A stretch of DNA of 64,000 nucleotides. It comes from Lutjanus erythropterus. Its lineage: Eukaryota > Chordata > Actinopteri > Lutjaniformes > Lutjanidae. The stretch is taken from contig CM034602.1 of assembly GCA_020091685.1 (NCBI GenBank), positions 1,734,936 to 1,798,935 on the forward strand. The letters run 5' to 3'. The position numbers and the translations under genes were made by a program. Shown one piece after another: positions 22,736 to 35,537 of this stretch. Under the pieces are notes generated by a model, which had not been told where the DNA came from, made no database searches, and was given only the letters and a program-made list of their open reading frames with translations. Positions within the stretch are counted from its first letter, which is position 1. Every line of letters starts with the position of its first letter.

Positions 22736-25595
22736 GTTTATTTATGCTTTACATCGTAACTTAAACTGAAAAAATGAAACAATCTGAAAATAAGGTTTTA
22801 TCTCTCTGCCTTACCAACAGCCTAAAATCTGGTGAGTCAGACGGGTTCGTCTGAGCAGGTTTAGGAAGAAGACAGTGAGCAGCAGCAACAGCTTCTCTTT
22901 ATTTTCTGTCCCACATGTCAAAAAACGAACTTCACCAACACCTCCCACCTCACAGAGGGCTTCGATCGCTCAGTGGTCGATGGCTGGCAGCACTGTATCT
23001 AACTTTCACTGCTGCAGCAGCATTTCACCCAGTCAGCAGCCAGACACAAACGTGAATTAACTGTGAATGTGACTGCTTAATAACCAATCACTGATCCTGA
23101 TTGTTGGAACTGCACCTTTGCTTTTGTTCTAAATGAATTAACCATTTTTCCCCACAGAATCCTGTAGAGTTTACAGGTTTTTTTGCACTTTCTCTCTGTG
23201 CAGGAGCCAGATTTCATTAAAAAAAATAACTTTGTGAAAGTAGAGGTATTTTATCATTTTGATACATATGGATGAGTTGGTGATTGATTATTTCAGACAT
23301 AATCCCAAGATGTTAGAAAACAAAGAAAACTCCTGAAATCCAAAGACACATCACCATAATTTAAGAACTAAAAAATAACACATCAACACATCCTGAAGGT
23401 TATAAGGAAGCTGAACAAAAGCACAAAGAAATTTATTAATTTTATTATCATTATTATAGTATTTCTGTAAAATAGACTATTTTTAATGCTTACTAGCACA
23501 AAAAAAATTATTTTATTTTACTCATATTTGCGTCTTTTCCCTAAAAATCAGAAAAAATAGATTCCCATTTAATAAAACAAAATCTGTCTGTATTAATAAA
23601 ATTGTGACAAAACGTTTTTAGTATTGTATGGAGTTAAAACGTTTGGTATTGTCCACTGCTAGTTTGAAGTTTGCATTTAATAAATACTGTATAATATAAT
23701 TTCGCATCACCTGCAGTTTATCACAGTACCAAGCAGAACATGCATAATCAAAATGATGCTATCAGTGATGACTGTACGCTTTTTGATAGTATTTTAGCAT
23801 CAGTTCACAAAGTTCACAAAAGAGTTTCTCCTCCAAAATGATTCCTGAATGTTGAACATTTTCAACATGTTTGTCCTCGACAGCTGCTTCTTAGTTCCAA
23901 ACTGGATTGACTCGGTTTTACCCAAATGCATTAAAGCTTGTTATCTATGAGCCACTGTCTTCCACTTTCTAATTTGACATTAATTCAATAGCAGCTTGAA
24001 AGAAAGAGCTTCTTGCAGAGTTGGATTATATCCTCACACAGCCATCTTATTTCTAAAATGTAGCTTTCATTTGTAGAGAAAATTGTGTCCACAGTGTTTC
24101 CAGGTTGTTTTCTATGTCCCCACTGACAGATTTGAGAATTTAAAGGCAAAGTACACAAGAAACAGTGCAAAGACTCAAACAAAGATAATGCCTCTCAGTC
24201 ATCACCCCACAACCCACCAGAAGTCCTGGTGCCTGCATCCACAAGGATCCATAAATTCTCATTTTCGCAGTATTTTCTCAGTACTTTTGCATTATTTTGC
24301 TGTGCCTGGCACTGCCTTTACCAACCCAAAACTTCACTATTTGACATTCTGGGAGTGAGACTCAACAATCAACTAACGATTGCATTTACAAAAAGCAACT
24401 GGCAAATCCTTATTTTTCTACCTTTCAGCAAATATCTAAATAGCTTGGAATTCTTGAAATCACTCTCTCTTCTTGCAAACAACAAAACTGCTGACAAAAC
24501 CGCTGTCATAGTCTGGTACAGAGTGTTGGACAGACTAAAGCTCTGATCCCTCTTCCTCTCTGTGGTCACCTCCATCCTGCTGTAATACAGCCATGTGTGA
24601 AAATGTGACTTAAACAATAATGATTTCATCCTGTCTCATTAATACTACCTGTTAACCAGCCATCATCCCCAAGCTGCTCCTCTGCGGTGATAAAATAATG
24701 ATTTCATAATCACAACGTTGTCTGACAAAATCAGTACAAATTCAGAACAATGACAGGAGCTTCACTGTGTGATCAGATATACTGACATTTAAATAAGATC
24801 ACGGAGAAAGTTAGAGAGAACAAAATGTTCCTTTATTCTCTAACTCTCTAACTGAATGTGTTTGGGCAGGCTGAAGACAAAAGTTTGCAGAAGTTTTCTC
24901 CATTAAAACACCCAGCTGGTATTTTAAGTTTTACTTTCTCTGGAGACTGCTGGAAAATGCCACTTTTTTGGCGAGAAAAATGCCTAAATCTATAGTGTGG
25001 ACAGAAGGCTGAAACTGAAAGAACCTTTTAAAGATTTAACTGACTTAGTATGTACTCGCAGAGTTAATTTTCTTTTCTTATTCTTTTTGACACTTTGGAT
25101 GACAGAATAGGTCATTTGGCACGATATGTGACCACTGACGGGTATCAGCAACAGGCAGTGTTTGTGCACTTTTCACACTTACCAAGTGAAAGCTCAAAAT
25201 TTAGTTCACGCAGATAAAAATTAATTTCCGACTTTCCGGTTCAAATGGATGCACCATAATGCATAAGAACTGCAAGGAGATGAAGAGGGAGACCAGGCAG
25301 AGGAGGTGACGGTAGCAAAGATCTATCTGACTGTTTCTCACTGTAACAGAGACTCCAGTCTGCAGTGTAGTTCATACACGTTAGGCTTCATGATCAAATA
25401 AAGATTTTATATCATGTAGTGTCCACATTCATACACTCTCTCTCTGCTGCAAGTCTGCGTCTCACTTTATCAGTTGATGATGTGAGTGTGCAGGAGTTTC
25501 GCTCTCTCAGGAGTTTCACGTTCATTGGTTGTTTGCTGATTTTCGTTCTGAACGTCTATCATACATGACCATCGCTGTCACGTGATTAATGTTGT

Positions 25596-26390
25596 GAAAT
25601 GGTCACAGTTTGATTAGGTTTAGGTACTAAAACTACTTGATTAGGTCTGGGAAAAGTCATAGTCTTGGTTCAAATAATGTGTTAGTTAAATAAGTTAAGT
25701 TGTGAATGTGAAGTAGGTTAAAGCTGAAGCTAAAATATAATGTCAGAAATAAAAATTATTCAAATAAAAATCCTCCTTACTGTAACTTTGCCTGGGAAAA
25801 TGTAAACACAAGCTCTTTTTATCTAATCTCAAGAGGAATCAGACCCAGTGGCAGGTATTAAGAACAACTATGTAAAAAATAACCAATCTTTGTGATGATA
25901 GTCTTGTTTCCTTATGTAGGTCATATAGAAACTTGAGAGTTAAACTGAGACGGTTTCATAAAACGTCCTCATACCTAAAGGCCAGTATAGGTTGCTTGTC
26001 AATTAGTCCCCACATGACATATATTACCAGTGGAGAGGACTGGCAACTACAAGCTTAGCAGACCTTAACCACTTAGTACGTCACGTGACATAACTCACGT
26101 GACATAACTCACCTGATTTATATTGTAAGATGGCTGCAGTCTGGTTAGGTTTGGTCACAGTATGTATTTGGTTAGGGTTAGGAAAAGACATGGTTTGGGC
26201 TAAATTTACTACGTTACGTATGTCACGTGACAAAAGTGATGTCACTTGTGCAGTGACATATCCTAAAAACAAGTATAGTTTATGTTGTAAAATGGTCAGT
26301 TTGGTCAAGTTTAGGCAAAAAAACCTACTTGGTTAGGTTTAGGAAAAGATTGTGGTTTGGGTTAAAATAACTATGTTATCTATAATCATG
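25596..26390 (+). repeat. Degenerate tandem repeat, unit about 160 bp
   Basis: The segment GGTTAGG..TTAGGAAAAGA followed by GGTTTGGG(T/C)TAAA occurs near 26171 and 26331, one unit of 160 bp apart, each preceded by ATGGTC/ATGGCTGCAGTCTGGT. A third, older copy lies at 25599-25690. Between them, a perfect 14 bp duplication (TCACGTGACATAAC at 26081 and 26095) contains the palindrome CACGTG, which recurs at about 26223. I recognise GGTTAGGTTTAGG-type repeats from many percomorph genomes. The 68 and 75 residue frames here are repeat artefacts. Confidence 0.75.
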
Positions 26391-28269
26391 ATGGAAGTGA
26401 TGCGATGGACGTCACATCCATAACAAAATTTTAAGTTATTCAAAGTTAACATAACTTTATGTTTACTTTTTGATGCACAATAGACTCAAAACTCGGTCTC
26501 CTGGACTGAAGTCCCGTGCTTATTTCAGCCATCTGTCCACCCACCTCCTCCAAATGCTTATAACTCTTGTTTATTATTTTAACTCGGGGCCGTCGCCTAA
26601 CAGTTAACGGCCATGTCAGTTGGAATAAGCTGCTTACGTTTGTGACCAACATGTTTGTTTCTGTGGTGAGGATGGGCTGCCTTACCAATGAAAAACTCCT
26701 TGTAGAGGCTTTAACTTAAGTTAAAATAAGTCAAACGTTGACTTTTGGCTTCAGATGAGTGTTGATCAGCATTCTCCTCTGTGAAAGTCTTGTTGTGTTT
26801 GACCTCCTCCATACATCACCTGACTTCGTGTCAGTTTAGTGTGCAATAACTCATCATTTGGTGACTCTTAGTGACTTTTCAAGCATGCATTAGCTTGTTG
26901 TCATTGAAAATAAGACCACAAAACATCTTCCAGATCACAGTGAGGGTTTTTTTCTGTCACTCTTTCTGAAAAGCTTAAACGTGATTTCAGTGTATTTGTT
27001 ATCACAAACTCTCCTCTTCAGAACAACATCAACAGTCTCCCACTGTGATCTCCATTATCAGAATTCTGACCTGTCAACAATTTTGTAAAAAAACATGTCA
27101 GATTTTCGTCAGGTTTGTTGAGCTTGAATGAACAAAATACTTTCCTCACTGTGAGACCAAGACATCTGAAGGGAATGAAGAATAAAAAACATCAAGGTAA
27201 TTATGTGTGAAATCAACAGAAGCAAGACGAGGAGTGAAAGAACCTGAATAATGTAAAGCTGCAGCCAGAGTGAGGCTGCAGGGTGAACGTGTTCACGCAG
27301 AGGCTTTATCACACCGGTGAATAGACGAGCTGCCAGACTGCAGCTCTGACCGCCTACGCCGTTCGCCAAGGTCCCCGGAAACAATAGATACAGGACACCG
27401 GTTCAATAAAACTCGGAGGCCTCGCTCTGCTGTGTTTCACACGCTTCCTGTCAGCGCGGTGAAGAAGAGCTGCCGCCGCTGCTGCTGCTGCTGTCGGATC
27501 CATTCAGATCGAACAGGTGGATTAATGGAGCATCGGCTCTCTTTCTGCTCAGATCTGATGACAAACTGCAGCTGTGACATCACTGATTCCGGAAAAGTAT
27601 TGACAGCCTGGAAATAAAGTTCACAGCCAGGCAGTCAGTCAACACCTTGAATGAGTATTTATGGTTTAAATCTCAAGGGACTGTCGCAGTGAAAACAAGT
27701 GTGGGTGAAGAGAACTCTACAGAGGCTGACAAAGGTGTCATTCTTGTTGGTTCCTCACCACAGCTGTCTTTATCACACAGCTGATGCTCACACATTTTAG
27801 TTTTTGTCACCTAAGAACAGCGATATCCATCCACCAGACCTACACTTTGGTTTGTACTAACTGTAGGACTGATTTCTATTAAATCTATTGTGGATATTTA
27901 TAGATTTCAGATGACGTTAAACAATTTTGATGACTTGGTTAAAAGTTTCATGTCCAATTTCTTACTATCCAAGACTCAACCTAAAACCCAAGTTGGGGCT
28001 GTAGATGATCCAAAACAAACTCATGGAAACTGCTGCATAAATTAAACCTGCATTACTTGATTCTTTGGCCACTTTGGGGCAGCAGAATGAGCTAAAGAGT
28101 TCAACTACCAGGGAGCAGGAAAATGGAAATTTCTCCAGAACATCTGTCTGTGGTTGGATATATGTCCATCACAGGAACCACACATTCTGAGTCTTAGTAT
28201 TGGGCAACACAAGCAAAAGTTTAGAACTACTGTTCCCATAATGCCATGCAGGATGTAAACAGGTGTAAT

Positions 28270-28559
28270 GGTGCGTTCCATTGGGAGGTCACAAGTTCAA
28301 AGTTCCCAGTTGGAAATTTCAACTGGAACGCATCCTGAAGTCGGATTTTTGACTCAAAGTCTGAAGAATTTCACCAACCCCAACCTCAGCATCAAGACTG
28401 TAGTAATAAACTGTTTATTTGTGTCTCATTAAATTGGTCGTGTCCACACAGTACTGTCCAACGTCTATCTGCAGACATGTTGCTGTAGTGTTTGTATGTG
28501 CAAAATACAGAGTTAGAGCAAAACTACTGCTCTGACGCCCGAGGTAAATGGAACCCAGC
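28270..28559. mobile_element. MITE-like element with inverted ends
   Basis: The left end, GGTGCGTTCCATTGGGAGGT, is an imperfect inverted match to the right end, GAGGTAAATGGAACCCAGCA (28541-28560). Internally, TGGAACGCATCC at 28324 forms a second inverted match to the left end. The layout suggests a non-autonomous DNA transposon about 290 bp long, or a 66 bp one nested in a longer one. No coding is present. Confidence 0.6.
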
Positions 28560-28589
28560 ATATTTGTTTGCCATGGATTCAGTTGGTTG

Positions 28590-28775
28590 GCTTTAGGCTA
28601 CTGTACAGCTTGAGCCAATCTTTGTGTACATTTTGGCCAATTTTCACTATTTAATTAGGCTGTGTTCCTGTTTGCAGTGTAGCTACCCAGACACAGAGAA
28701 CTACTGGATTACTTTGATACTGAAGAAAACTTCAAGATGTGATGATTCTCAGGCAATTTCTGAAGTGTATATATA
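28590..28775 (+). repeat. Dispersed repeat, copy 2 (pair with 2985-3055)
   Basis: CTGGATTACTTTGATACTGA followed by AGAAAACTTCAAGATG and CTCAGGCAATTTCTG parallels 2990-3052. This copy directly follows the MITE-like element. Confidence 0.55.
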
Positions 28776-30183
28776 CAAACAACAAAAATAACTAACGTTC
28801 TGTTGTTTTTAGATTAGCGGTGTGTCTCCTTCACCTCAGATAGAATCTTTGCCTCAAGTCTCAGTTTGAAAAGCAAATGAGCAAAAGCACATGTAACCAT
28901 CAGCCTGGTCCTTTAAGAGACTTGAGGAGCTCTTTATCCTGGATTTGACTGTAACGTCTGCGCCTTATTCTACAGAGCAGATTGTTTGTTTGTGGGTCGT
29001 CTTATTGTGTTTAATGACAAAGCTGCAGCTCGTGTCACCACAGAGTTATCATGATTACCATGTTTGAAAATAATGTGGAGCGAGGATGTTAATTCTGTAT
29101 CAACACACAGATTCTCGCAAATGAAGTGAAGTGAAGTGGGGGATGGAGAGGACGAGGTGGTGATGGTGGTGGTGGATGGGGGGAGGGCTTTTACACACCC
29201 TGAGGCAAGCTTTGGTGACTCACCGCCACACTGATGTGATTTGTGATGGTTTTATTCATGTTGAAGAAGGAAATCGGGGCAGGATAGAATCAAACCGCCG
29301 CCCACACACTTCATTATAAATCTGTTTTCTTTTCCGTTGTTGTCGTTGTTGTTGTTCTGCTCTTTAACTCCAATCTGCTGCTCTTCCTCTCGGCTTCAGC
29401 ATCTCTAAACTAATCCGCTTCAAGTTCGAGACTCTACCGTCCCCGATGTTAAATTTGCCCTGTGGCGAGGAATACAGAACTACTGTACGAGAACAACACA
29501 ATACAGTGAATACAGCAGCTGGAAGATAAAGAAACGCAGAGAGTCAATGTGAAAACAAAACAACAAGTTCAGGAGGATTAACTGAACAGCCGAGTGTTTA
29601 TTTGTATGTTTAAACACTCTGTAATCCAACATTTTGGTCTTTAAAATTTGATTCCTTATTGCATCGCAGGCATGAATGAAGACATAGATGATATTTAAAG
29701 ATAGATTTTGTCTTAAACAACCCCGAGGTAGTTAGAACAGTCAGTCTTGAATGCTTTATGGATACATGCACACTTTTTTAATCTGTGAATATATCAGTTC
29801 TGTTTTGTTAGAATACACTATGTAAATTTACATTGAAGAACAATGTGAGCAGCATTTATTTACCTTGGTATGATTTATGCCTCGATGCCACAGAGCGCTT
29901 CTGGCAGGTTGCAAAACATGAAGCACTGCCTCTTTATGTTGAAGCTGTTGTTTAATTGCACTGTATTTTTTTTATTGTTGCTAGGCAACCAATGAATCAG
30001 CTGTCCTCAGCTTATTTGCAATTTTACTGTGAAGTAAACTCAGATCTGTACCTGAGCTACTTGAGCATTAAAAATGTGCAGGCAGACACAGGGGAACAGA
30101 TCCATGTGGAACCCTCAGAAAGAGGAGAAATCACGGGACGGCTCACCCAGGGAGATGTTGAAAGTCAGTTCATGTTAACTTGA

Positions 30184-30202
30184 CAAAAAAAAAAAAAAAA
30201 AA
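30184..30202. repeat. Poly-A tract
   Basis: A run of about 18 A after TTGAC. No upstream retroposed sequence could be recognised. Confidence 0.85.
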
Positions 30203-30584
30203 GTTAAATAAGTTATTAGGACAGTTTATGTTGTATATGAATGAAAACAAGTTAACTAATTTGTCTCCAGACTGCTGTTTTCTGTTAAAACCCTGCTAAC
30301 TACTGTTGCTAAAATCACAAAGCTCCATTTATCTGGCAACAGCCAGCAGTAACTCTTCCTCCATGATTACTGTCTGTTAGCATGTGTAAACTTTGTTGTC
30401 ACCAACACAGAAGGCTCGTATGTCAAGGAAGAAAAAAAGCGTTAATGATGTTGGACGCTTTTCCACTCCGAGTTCTTTCAACACAAGACGGTCCAAGCAT
30501 CCAAAATCTGAGGCGCCCAGGCCGTGTTAGCAGCACTCAAAATGTTTCCTGCCTGCAGCAAACATTAATCTTTACTCTTTTATT

Positions 30585-30775
30585 AGTCTTGTGTCAGCGG
30601 AGAGAGATCTGGCTCCATACATTATCATCCTGTCGTAGCTTTGCATGTTTTTATTTCTTTAAACCAATCACAATCATCTTGGATATCACTGATCCCAGGA
30701 TGCAGGTGCCCCTGCAGAACAGTGTCAGAGGAACTTGTTTCTGTGGAACATTTGCCCTCAGATGAGCCTCAAAGC
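30585..30775 (+). mobile_element. Repeat family A, copy 4
   Basis: TAGTCTTGTGTCAGCGGAGA, then ATCTGGCTCCATACATT, then TTTCTTTAAACCAATCACAA, CATCTTGGAT, CCAGGATGCAG and GGAACTTGTTT. This keeps the same block order as the copy at 7180 and is the best-preserved middle section. Confidence 0.7.
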
Positions 30776-33341
30776 TCCATCTAGTGGGCCTTGAAGGCAA
30801 CAGCACTGCCAAATGGTTAGATTAAAATTAAAATGATTTTTAGAATAATTTATGAAGCTAGTTATTTTCCATATGTGCTCAAGAATTCACATGAATAAAA
30901 ACCTCCAGAGCGTGTGATGAGGAAATCTGACCCTGAATGTATTAAATCTGGATTTATAACGGCAGGCGGTGATGCTGAGCAGAAAGCACAGCGTTGAATA
31001 TGGTGAAATACCGTCATAGCCCAGTTACTTCTTCTGCTCTTCTCGTCATATTATCGCTTTTGTCTCATTTATTTGGGAAGGTGACCCCTGCAGTTTAATT
31101 TTTGAGGAGTAAGTTACTAACAGTTTTGAACCCCTACTTTAGTGTAACTTGTATTTTCAGTGTGCAGGTTGCTCACATGGAGGTTGGACGCAGCGACAGG
31201 GACTTTTAAAACGGTAACTGATGGAGGAGAATTCTAACTGAAATAATTGCCAGTGAGTCAGAATACTCTTTTATTAATCCATATGAGGGACGCTCAGCAG
31301 ATCATTCTCATTTTCTCTCCATTCTCTCCTCTCCTCTGTCTTCATTGCTGTTGACTGTAAATTAAACTTGTCACACAAAACTGGTGCGAAATGATGACAA
31401 CAATCTTTAAAAATACATTTATCTATTAATGGAAATCTGTAAAGATCGAAAATGATGTTGTTCAAGTTCAGATGAAAGGAAAAAACACCTTTTGAAAACC
31501 TTTTATATCACATCCCCGCTCATATTGTGCATCTATTTAACAAAATAAGACCCCACAAAGAATTTCTTTGTCATCTTCCAATCATCATTTCTTCCTGTAA
31601 ACCAAAATATGGCATGTGCTTACATAGGCTTGAACCAACAAATTTTAACCAATAATATAGTGACATCTGTCCATCAATCAATCCTCAACTTTAAATGTCA
31701 CAGATCTATGATTTTACAGACAAACATGCCCACTTTTCAACTTTCACATCAAAGATTATGTCCCACAGTTTCACTCAGAAATTCATCACAAAACAGAAGC
31801 TACACATTCTTGAAATGATGTTTCATGGACTATTATCAGTCATAGATGAATGAATCAAACTTAATAAGAACTAGAGGGAATAAAGGAGCTTATTATTTAA
31901 GCAGGTGGGAAACCACTTCATAGAAGAATCGGAGTATGCAAAACCTCAGAATATTATTATTTCTCATCTCACTACAGTGTTTGTTTGTGCAGCTTTTTAC
32001 TGCACTGCTCAGGAGAACAGTTGAGTCTGACCGAGGTCACCAGTGGAGATGAAAATGTTTCTGCATCTTGCTTTCACAAGTTTTTATTATTATTGTTAAA
32101 CTGATGGCTAAGTGTGAACAGTGTCAGACAGCATGAGATTCTAACTTGCCAGGAGGGACTTAGTCAATATGGCAACAAGACGTTGTGTGGTTGTTTCGGT
32201 GACGAGGCGGCGGGGAAACTGTGATAAGATGAGTCAGGCTGAGAGGAAACTCAATAAGAAACTACATGAAATAAGCGCTCACAGCTTCAGAAGACAACAC
32301 AGAGGGTGAAGACTTTGTGATACAGAAATTAGATTTTGTCATAAATACAGTACAACACGTGTATCGTGGCCTGACAACTGATCAAAGAATAAGTAAGCAA
32401 CTCTTCTTCTGTCCACATTTCTTTGAGCGCAACACTGAAACACAAATTACTTTAGATGTGTGTGTGTGATAAAAAAAAATGTAAGTCACAGAATGAATGT
32501 AAAATAAAAACTTCTAAAACTTGCAGTACAATCTACTTCTTCTCAAATACACGTTGGTTCTAGCATATTTCACCCCCAGCATCCACTGGTGGGATAGATG
32601 TAGCTGCACCTGCAGGCTGGTTCAGACAGTCAACTTGAGCTGCATTGCAATCACACGTGACACGCCTCACTCTCTGTAGTACAAACCAAACGCACCCTTC
32701 CAATCTGGCGGTCTGTTTAAACTGCTAAAACTTCCATCTCTCCCTCTGCCATTGCTGCTTTGCATCACTGTCATTTCCTGTCCATTCAGCCCCCTGAACC
32801 ACCCCAGCATCCACCTGCAGGCTCCAACACGAGGTCCAAGATACGTGTTCATGACTCCTCTATATCTCTGTGCAAACATAATCTGTGAGGAGTGATGAGG
32901 TCGGAGCCTAGAACCCAAACGCTATGTTCTGCTGCTGCAGTAAACATGAGCTGTCTGACTGAACTGTTTGTTCTGCGTCTCACGTTTTTCTCAAACTGTA
33001 GAGGAAGGAGCACTTTGAGTCTCATGTGCAGGAGTCAGTCTGAAAGCTTCAATTTAGACAAATGAGTACGTTCTTCTCATTTGTGCCGATGAGGATGGAG
33101 CAGTTCAGACAAATAGAAAAGTGAGGGACAAGTGGTTGAGCATCAAGAATTTACTCCTCACAAACTTAAAAACAGCGTGATGGTAACAAAGATGTTGGTT
33201 TCTCGTATTACAGTGTTACACCCCGACCTGTTGGAGGCTGCTGTGGTGATGTAAAATTGCTTTCCCAGCTAAAAGAGACACCTAAATAAATATTTCTCAG
33301 CAACATCTGAGCCCTCTGTTCTTTTCTGTGTGTTTTCACAG

Positions 33342-33481
33342 GAAGTGCAGGGACTCCGGTCACTTTTAACGAGAACGGCGACGCTCCCGGACGCTATGAC
33401 ATCTTCCAGTATCAGATCAACAACAGGTCGACGGCAGAGTACAAGGTCATTGGACACTGGACCAATCAGCTGCATCTAAAT
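33342..33481 (+). CDS. grm8: grm8 coding exon, end of ligand-binding domain (140 nt)
   Basis: The acceptor is TTTTCACAG and the donor AAT|GTAAGA. The exon begins with two bases completing a glycine codon and ends in phase 0. The translation runs [20 protein letters not shown], then FQYQINN, an N-linked glycosylation site in NRST, then [15 protein letters not shown]. The block [14 protein letters not shown] is shared by group III receptors. GSAGTPV, FQYQI and HWTNQLHL match GRM8 and differ from GRM4 (GNPV, YQYQ, SWTDHLHL); this exon is the strongest evidence for grm8. Biochemically it forms the membrane-proximal part of the glutamate-binding module before the cysteine-rich domain. Confidence 0.96.
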
Positions 33482-35537
33482 GTAAGAACAAATAAAAGCA
33501 GCCTGTCTGAGGTTGTGAAGTGTGAAATGTGGAGAGACAGTAAAAAAATGTGTGTGAATAAAGCGATGAAAAAGTTTTCTTTTCAATTTCAAAGCAATTC
33601 TGGTACTGTGACACATTTAATCTAATATCATCTAACTTGTTTGCTTAATTCATTTGTGTTACCAGTTGATTTAATTGTTTTAAGTTGGTCCAACAATTCT
33701 CTTTTTTAATTGTACGTGGTGGTGATATGCATCCTCAAAAACAATGATTACTATCTGCCATAAAATGTTTTATTTGGGGTTTTGGTTTTAGGAGTGCTGC
33801 CTGCTAGTTTGCTAACTAATCTCAAGGTAATCTTGCCTGCCCGTCATAAAGCTTCATAGCTAGTTAAGTCACAATCTGGCACAGAAAAAATCACCAGAAT
33901 GCAGGAAATGTGTTGTTTGATGCTCCAAATATTTCTGAAATATTTCCAGTATCAAAATATTTCTGAAACAAAACCTACGCCGCAGACGCTTTTATAAAAA
34001 CTTTAAGCTAACTGTAACTCAAGTGGTCAAAGAGAAAACGAGACTTCTGCTCTTCCTCTTGGGATCATTTTCAGGCCTGAGAAAATCTAACATGTGATGG
34101 GGGACTTTGGCCAATCACAGGTCACTTCAGAGAGGGGGCGTTCCTATTGGCTATTATCTCAGGGCGACTGACTCAAGTGCCTGGCAGCACCAGATCACCT
34201 ACTGCAACCAGATCCCCAAAACACTGGAGGAGTTTGTGGAATCTCACTGAAATGGACCAACTCTTTGATTTCTTATACTTTTCTGTACCAAAAGTTTTTA
34301 TTCAAAAAAGTGTGTTGCTTTTTTTCTATTTTAAAGTATTAATGGCGAAGTACCAGCAGCCGCGGACGTTCAAACTTGTTGGTTGAGTGGGAGTGAAACG
34401 AGGCACCAGAGAGATCAGCCGGACAGTTTTGCCTACAGCAGCTTTAATTAGCAAACCAAAAGAGGCTGATTACGAAACATGATGAGTTTACTCTTGACCT
34501 TTTAAACAGTTTGACAGACCAATCTCAACTAAAGGTCCACAAAATACAAAATCAAGCACGTTGTTTGCTCCATAAAAGATAAAAATAATTTAAGTCATGT
34601 CTGAAGCCCTGCAGCAGTGGCCGAACAGAAACACAGGAGTTTTCTTAAAAAGCCAGTAATCTGAGTTTTTCTCACTTTTTGGAAAAAGTAGGAGTTGTCT
34701 TGTCAAGAGCCGCAAAAAACTCCAAACATCGTATGAGTTTGTAAAGTACTTAAAATACTTATTTTTAGTCTCTTTTTCATAATGTAGTCAATAAATCATG
34801 CAGATCTCCACCAGGCAACCAGAAAAGAATACTTGGTTGCAACTCCTTTGTAATCACCAATATTTTCAGTAGAAACTTTAATCTGATTAAATTTTTCTCT
34901 GTAATGGTAATGGATTACAAATGCATTTATTTTGTATTGTAACTAGTTAGGTGTAGGTAGTTACTTTCCAGCACTGCTAGTGTGAAATTCTGTCATAATT
35001 AGAGTATGGATTATTGAGCTAAGACTAAAACATTGTGAGCTTACAGAGACCTTTGACTGTCAAAATCTAATCAGCTCATCTTTGAGTCCAACTGGACGTT
35101 TGTGACAAATGTGAGGAAATTCCCTCCAAGCTCTCCTGAGATATCGTGTTGACGAGAGCACATTGGACGTGAGGTCACAGTGAGCTTTGTGAGCTCTAAC
35201 CAACCAAAATCAAATCAGTTTATTCTTGACATGGACGTGAATATTTGTGCCGAGTTTGAAGAAATTCCATCAAGGTGTTCTTGAGATATTGTGTTCACAG
35301 GAACAGGATGACCCTAAAACATGTTTAAAGTGTGTTTGTAGTCAGGTTAACTCATATTGAGGTTAGTTTCACCAGTCAGCTAGCAGAGCCTGAAGCATCA
35401 GTTACTGTTGCTATGGTTACCTACCGTTAATATACCTTATATTGATATATTGGTTAAACTGTGATGTTGCTGAGCTGTTTGTTCAGATCAGTTTGAAGAT
35501 GATGTTGATCAGCCTGTCTCCTCCTCCCTCCCCTCAG
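33482..35537 (+). other. grm8: grm8 intron, 2.1 kb
   Basis: It is bounded by GTAAGA and CCCCTCAG. It contains an isolated GTAAC...TTACTTTCCAGCACTG motif near 34937-34977, shared in type with 20790 and 39815. A segment with CCAATCACAGGTCACTTCAG at 34111 resembles a dispersed fish repeat. A two-unit tandem repeat lies at 35085-35310. The 79 residue frame at 34147-34386 shows no domain. Confidence 0.9.
35085..35310 (+). repeat. Two-unit diverged tandem repeat, period about 145 bp
   Basis: GACAAATGTGAGGAAATTCC with CTGAGATATCGTGTTGACGA near 35104-35155 corresponds to GCCGAGTTTGAAGAAATTCC with TTGAGATATTGTGTTCACAG near 35249-35298. The two GAAATT positions are 35116 and 35261. The motif is widespread in teleost genomes. 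Confidence 0.75.

Larger units (their letters stand above)
11711..33341 (+). other. grm8: grm8 intron, 21.6 kb
   Basis: It is bounded by GTAAGG at 11711 and TTTTCACAG ending at 33341, and splits a glycine codon. Contents seen: CA repeats (14711, 21092), CTC tracts (15370, 18318), a tRNA-type SINE at 19915, an L2-like LINE fragment at 20170, two family A relics at 22377 and 22590, a 160 bp tandem repeat at 25596-26390, a short MITE at 28270 and a family A copy at 30585. The GC-rich blocks at about 14490-14650, 21255-21735 and 27290-27610 are candidate regulatory sequence. The longest unexplained frames (15698-16234 minus, 15723-16127 plus) overlap on opposite strands, show no domain and are not called genes. 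A unit starting AAAGGAGCAATACG at 13258 and another starting AAAGGAGCAGTTCAAC at 21899 look like ends of further dispersed elements. The rest is plain AT-rich sequence with no recognisable feature. Confidence 0.9.
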
